IMG/VR virus record: IMGVR_UViG_3300034121_000852
Span: 1-25,600 of that record
Source of the DNA: a virus
Length of the DNA: 25,600 bases
Strand: one strand, 5' to 3'
The position numbers were made by a program, and so were the translations under genes. The stretch's first letter is position 1. Each line of letters begins with the position of its first letter. The notes under the pieces were generated by a model. The model ran no database searches. It was not told where the DNA came from and worked only from the letters and a program-made list of their open reading frames with translations. Below are positions 23,194 to 25,600 of this stretch, in pieces.

Positions 23194-25600
23194 TTAAGAT
23201 ATTCTATGAGCATATAACCAAGTTACTTTTCCTTTGCCATTCCAATCTTCATTCGTGAAACTATTACCACCTAATTGGACCAGTGGATAATCTTGTGCTA
23301 AAATTGTACAATTACTAGATGCGACTAAATTTATTAATGCCAATTGTCGATTGTCATTAGGTCTTATTATAGCACTAATATGACATGTTACTGGATGATC
23401 TTGAAAACCAGGTATCTGAGCTGTTTTAATTGGCTCAAAATCCTCGTTTAATGTTCCAGCTCCTGTGACCCATGCTAGTGTTATACCATGTTGAAGCGCG
23501 TTATTAAATGAAGTTACATGCGCTTCAACTTCCCATATTTCACCAGATAAGATGTTAATAGCAGTGTATTGTCCACCCGGACTTGTTACTCTATTTAATG
23601 TATCATGTTCAGTACTAAGTGTCATTGGTAAAAATAAATTAACAGGGTTTGGAATGTTAGCTGCTAATACTAGTTGAACGTAACCTGAAACACCTCCACC
23701 TGCACCAGCGGGTCCAGTTGCACCTTGAGCTCCATCAGATCCTGGTGTTCCACCTGGTCCTGGTGTTCCTGCTCCGGTTGCTCCTTGAGCACCTTTTACA
23801 CCAACTTCACCTTTTGCTCCTTGAGCACCTGTTGTACCTAAGTCACCTTTAGCTCCTTGAGCACCTGTCGGTCCAGTTGTTCCAGTTGGTCCAGTTGGTC
23901 CAGTTGGTCCAGTAGTTCCAGTTCCAGTTGCACCTTGCGCTCCATCAACTCCAGATAAACCAGCGGGTCCTGTTGCTCCTTGAGCACCTTGTGGTCCTAA
24001 ATCGCCTTGAGCACCTTGATCTCCTTTTGTACCTAAGTCACCTTTAGCTCCTTGATCTCCTTTTACACCAATTTCGCCTTTAGCTCCTTGAGCACCTGTA
24101 ACACCGATTTCACCCTTAGCTCCTTGAGCTCCAGTAGTTCCAATTCCAGTATCACCTTTATCTCCTTGAGCACCTGTTGCACCTAAGTCACCTTTAGCTC
24201 CTTGAGCTCCATCAATTCCAATTCCTGTTGCTCCTTGATCTCCTTTTGTACCTAAGTCACCTTTGGCTCCTTGATCTCCTTTTGTACCTAAGTCACCTTT
24301 TGCTCCTTGAGCTCCTGTTGCACCTAAGTCACCTTTTGCTCCTTGAGCACCTGTTGCACCTAAGTCACCTTTTGCTCCTTGAGCTCCTGTTGCACCTAAG
24401 TCACCTTTTGCTCCTTGAGCACCAGTAGTTCCAATTCCAGCATCACCTTTTGCTCCTTGAGCTCCTGTTGCACCTAAATCACCTTTAGCTCCTTGAGCAC
24501 CATCTATTCCAATCCCAGTTGCTCCTTGATCACCTTTAGCTCCTTGAGCACCTGTATTTCCAATATTACCTTGAGGTCCTAGATCACCTTTTGCTCCTTG
24601 AGCACCTGTATTTCCAATATTACCTTGAGGTCCTAGATCACCTTTTGCTCCTTGAGCACCTGTATTTCCAATATTACCTTGAGGTCCTAAATCACCTTTT
24701 GCTCCTTGAGCACCTAAGTCACCTTTAGCTCCTTGAGCACCTGTTGCACCTAAATCACCTTTTGCACCTAAATCACCTTTAGCTCCTTGAGCACCTGTTG
24801 CACCTAAGTCACCTTTGGCTCCTTGAGCACCTGTTGCACCTAAGTCACCTTTTGCTCCTTGAGCACCTAAGTCACCTTTTGCTCCTTGAGCACCTAAGTC
24901 ACCTTTTGCTCCTTGAGCACCTGTTGCACCTAAGTCACCTTTTGCTCCTTGAGCTCCTGTTGCACCTAAGTCACCTTTAGCTCCTGTATTTCCAATATTG
25001 CCTTGAGGTCCTAAATCACCTTTTGCTCCTTGAGCACCTGTATTTCCAATATTACCTTGAGGTCCTAAACTACCTTGAGCACCTAAGTCACCTTTTGCAC
25101 CTTGAGCACCTGTTGCACCTAAGTCACCTTTAGCTCCTTGAGCTCCTATTGCACCTAAGTCACCTTTTGCTCCTTGAGCACCTAAGTCACCTTTTGCTCC
25201 TTGAGCTCCTGTTGCACCTAAGTCACCTTTTGCTCCTTGAGCTCCTGTTGCACCTAAGTCACCTTTGGCTCCTTGAGCTCCTGTATTTCCAATATTGCCT
25301 TGAGGTCCTAAATCACCTTTTGCTCCTTGAGCACCTGTATTTCCAATATTACCTTGAGGTCCTAAATCACCTTTAGCTCCTTGAGCACCTGTATTTCCAA
25401 TATTACCTTGAGGTCCTAAATCACCTTTTGCTCCTTGAGCACCTAAGTCACCTTTAGCTCCTTGAGCACCTGTTGCACCTAAGTCACCTTTTGCTCCTTG
25501 AGCACCTAAGTCACCTTTTGCTCCTTGAGCACCTGTTGCACCTAAGTCACCTTTTGCTCCTTGAGCTCCTGTTGCACCTAAGTCACCTTTAGCTCCTGTA
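23194..25600 (-). CDS. Collagen-like tail-fibre protein (partial, N-terminus beyond window)
   Basis: An open minus-strand frame runs from the right edge to 23194, about 800 codons, with its start outside the window. From 25600 to about 23690 it is almost pure Gly-X-Y repeat (typical units GAQGAKGDLGATGAQ and GPQGNIGNTGAQGAKGD), built from 27- and 36-nt DNA units. It contains hardly any Met, so the frame is missed by ATG-based calling. A short Gly-rich hinge (GPAGAGGGVSGY) and a 150-residue C-terminal globular head follow (VQLVLAANIPNPVNLFLP ... VTWLYAHRIS), probably the trimerising or receptor-binding tip. Collagen-like stalks of this kind occur in phage tail fibres. Confidence 0.88.
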   Translation of the reverse strand, partial: TGAKGDLGATGAQGAKGDLGATGAQGAKGDLGAQGAKGDLGATGAQGAKGDLGAQGAKGDLGPQGNIGNTGAQGAKGDLGPQGNIGNTGAQGAKGDLGPQGNIGNTGAQGAKGDLGATGAQGAKGDLGATGAQGAKGDLGAQGAKGDLGAIGAQGAKGDLGATGAQGAKGDLGAQGSLGPQGNIGNTGAQGAKGDLGPQGNIGNTGAKGDLGATGAQGAKGDLGATGAQGAKGDLGAQGAKGDLGAQGAKGDLGATGAQGAKGDLGATGAQGAKGDLGAKGDLGATGAQGAKGDLGAQGAKGDLGPQGNIGNTGAQGAKGDLGPQGNIGNTGAQGAKGDLGPQGNIGNTGAQGAKGDQGATGIGIDGAQGAKGDLGATGAQGAKGDAGIGTTGAQGAKGDLGATGAQGAKGDLGATGAQGAKGDLGATGAQGAKGDLGTKGDQGAKGDLGTKGDQGATGIGIDGAQGAKGDLGATGAQGDKGDTGIGTTGAQGAKGEIGVTGAQGAKGEIGVKGDQGAKGDLGTKGDQGAQGDLGPQGAQGATGPAGLSGVDGAQGATGTGTTGPTGPTGPTGTTGPTGAQGAKGDLGTTGAQGAKGEVGVKGAQGATGAGTPGPGGTPGSDGAQGATGPAGAGGGVSGYVQLVLAANIPNPVNLFLPMTLSTEHDTLNRVTSPGGQYTAINILSGEIWEVEAHVTSFNNALQHGITLAWVTGAGTLNEDFEPIKTAQIPGFQDHPVTCHISAIIRPNDNRQLALINLVASSNCTILAQDYPLVQLGGNSFTNEDWNGKGKVTWLYAHRIS
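23700..25600 (-). repeat. Tandem Gly-X-Y coding repeat array
   Basis: About 1.9 kb of imperfect tandem repeats, each triplet block encoding Gly-X-Y. The 9-nt phase (ACC/TCC every 9 nt on plus) is kept throughout, and longer 27- and 36-nt units are duplicated many times. Slippage or recombination could change the stalk length. The pattern is protein-coding, not CRISPR. Confidence 0.9.

Noticed and set aside
24228-25376. Plus-strand Leu/His/Ser-rich ORFs opposite the collagen repeats
   Set aside because: They are reading-frame shadows of the Gly-X-Y repeat; composition is trivial and repeated, and the minus frame is the one with a meaningful protein.
23700-25600. CRISPR-like repeat array
   Set aside because: Repeats are contiguous with a 9-nt codon phase and no unique spacers; they encode collagen triplets.

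Overview
The window looks like part of the genome of a large tailed bacteriophage. It is AT-rich, densely packed and almost entirely encoded on the minus strand; the only convincing plus-strand gene is at 7688-8644. A Bacteroidota (flavobacterial) host is likely but inferred. The clues are a short histone H1/Hc1-like protein, a Bacteroidota-style small lipoprotein, A-rich translation starts without clear Shine-Dalgarno sequences, and a GH24 lysozyme with the E-8aa-C-5aa-T catalytic spacing. Phage identity rests on the lysozyme, a small holin-like membrane protein, a collagen-like fibre protein, a GIY-YIG homing endonuclease, a phage-type exonuclease start, a sigma factor and a very large tRNA complement.

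Layout, left to right (transcription runs right to left). 1-3064: exonuclease start, a membrane protein, a promoter-driven structured RNA (about 610-884), acyl-CoA thioesterase, glycosyltransferase-like protein, secreted NUC-type endonuclease, two small proteins and tRNA-Gly(ACC). 3146-7624: holin, GIY-YIG endonuclease, tRNA-Thr, a circularly permuted tRNA-like RNA, histone-like protein, small unknowns, M42 aminopeptidase and a large Ala-rich membrane protein. 7688-9334: a surface or tail protein on plus and a PAP2-type phosphatase. 9361-14205: the tRNA array, with a coiled-coil protein and an NAD-dependent sugar epimerase embedded in it. 14277-19877: small basic proteins, sigma factor, a metallophosphoesterase that has lost its catalytic residues, a PD-(D/E)XK nuclease-like protein, guanylate kinase and small unknowns. 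19890-23172: a methyltransferase that looks inserted, a zinc-ribbon protein, lipoprotein, two tRNAs, a 2OG-Fe(II) oxygenase-like protein and the endolysin. 23194-25600: the C-terminal part of a long collagen-like (Gly-X-Y) fibre protein that continues past the right edge.

I count 26 canonical tRNA genes covering all twenty amino acids, seven or eight with an encoded CCA end. Besides these there are four tRNA-like genes with normal acceptor arms but abnormal anticodon domains, one tRNA-like RNA in permuted order (3' half before 5' half, joined by a GAAA loop), and several highly structured spacer RNAs, some closed by 10-13 bp stems.

A recurrent promoter, GAAACA-16 nt-TATAA(T/C/A), occurs at least ten times with an invariant spacer. 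It precedes genes, tRNAs and the structured RNA. A second conserved block (TGTCAA ... TATATTTAC-n-n-TATAA) occurs three times, twice directly after an intrinsic terminator. The phage sigma factor is a possible reader of one class, but that is inference.
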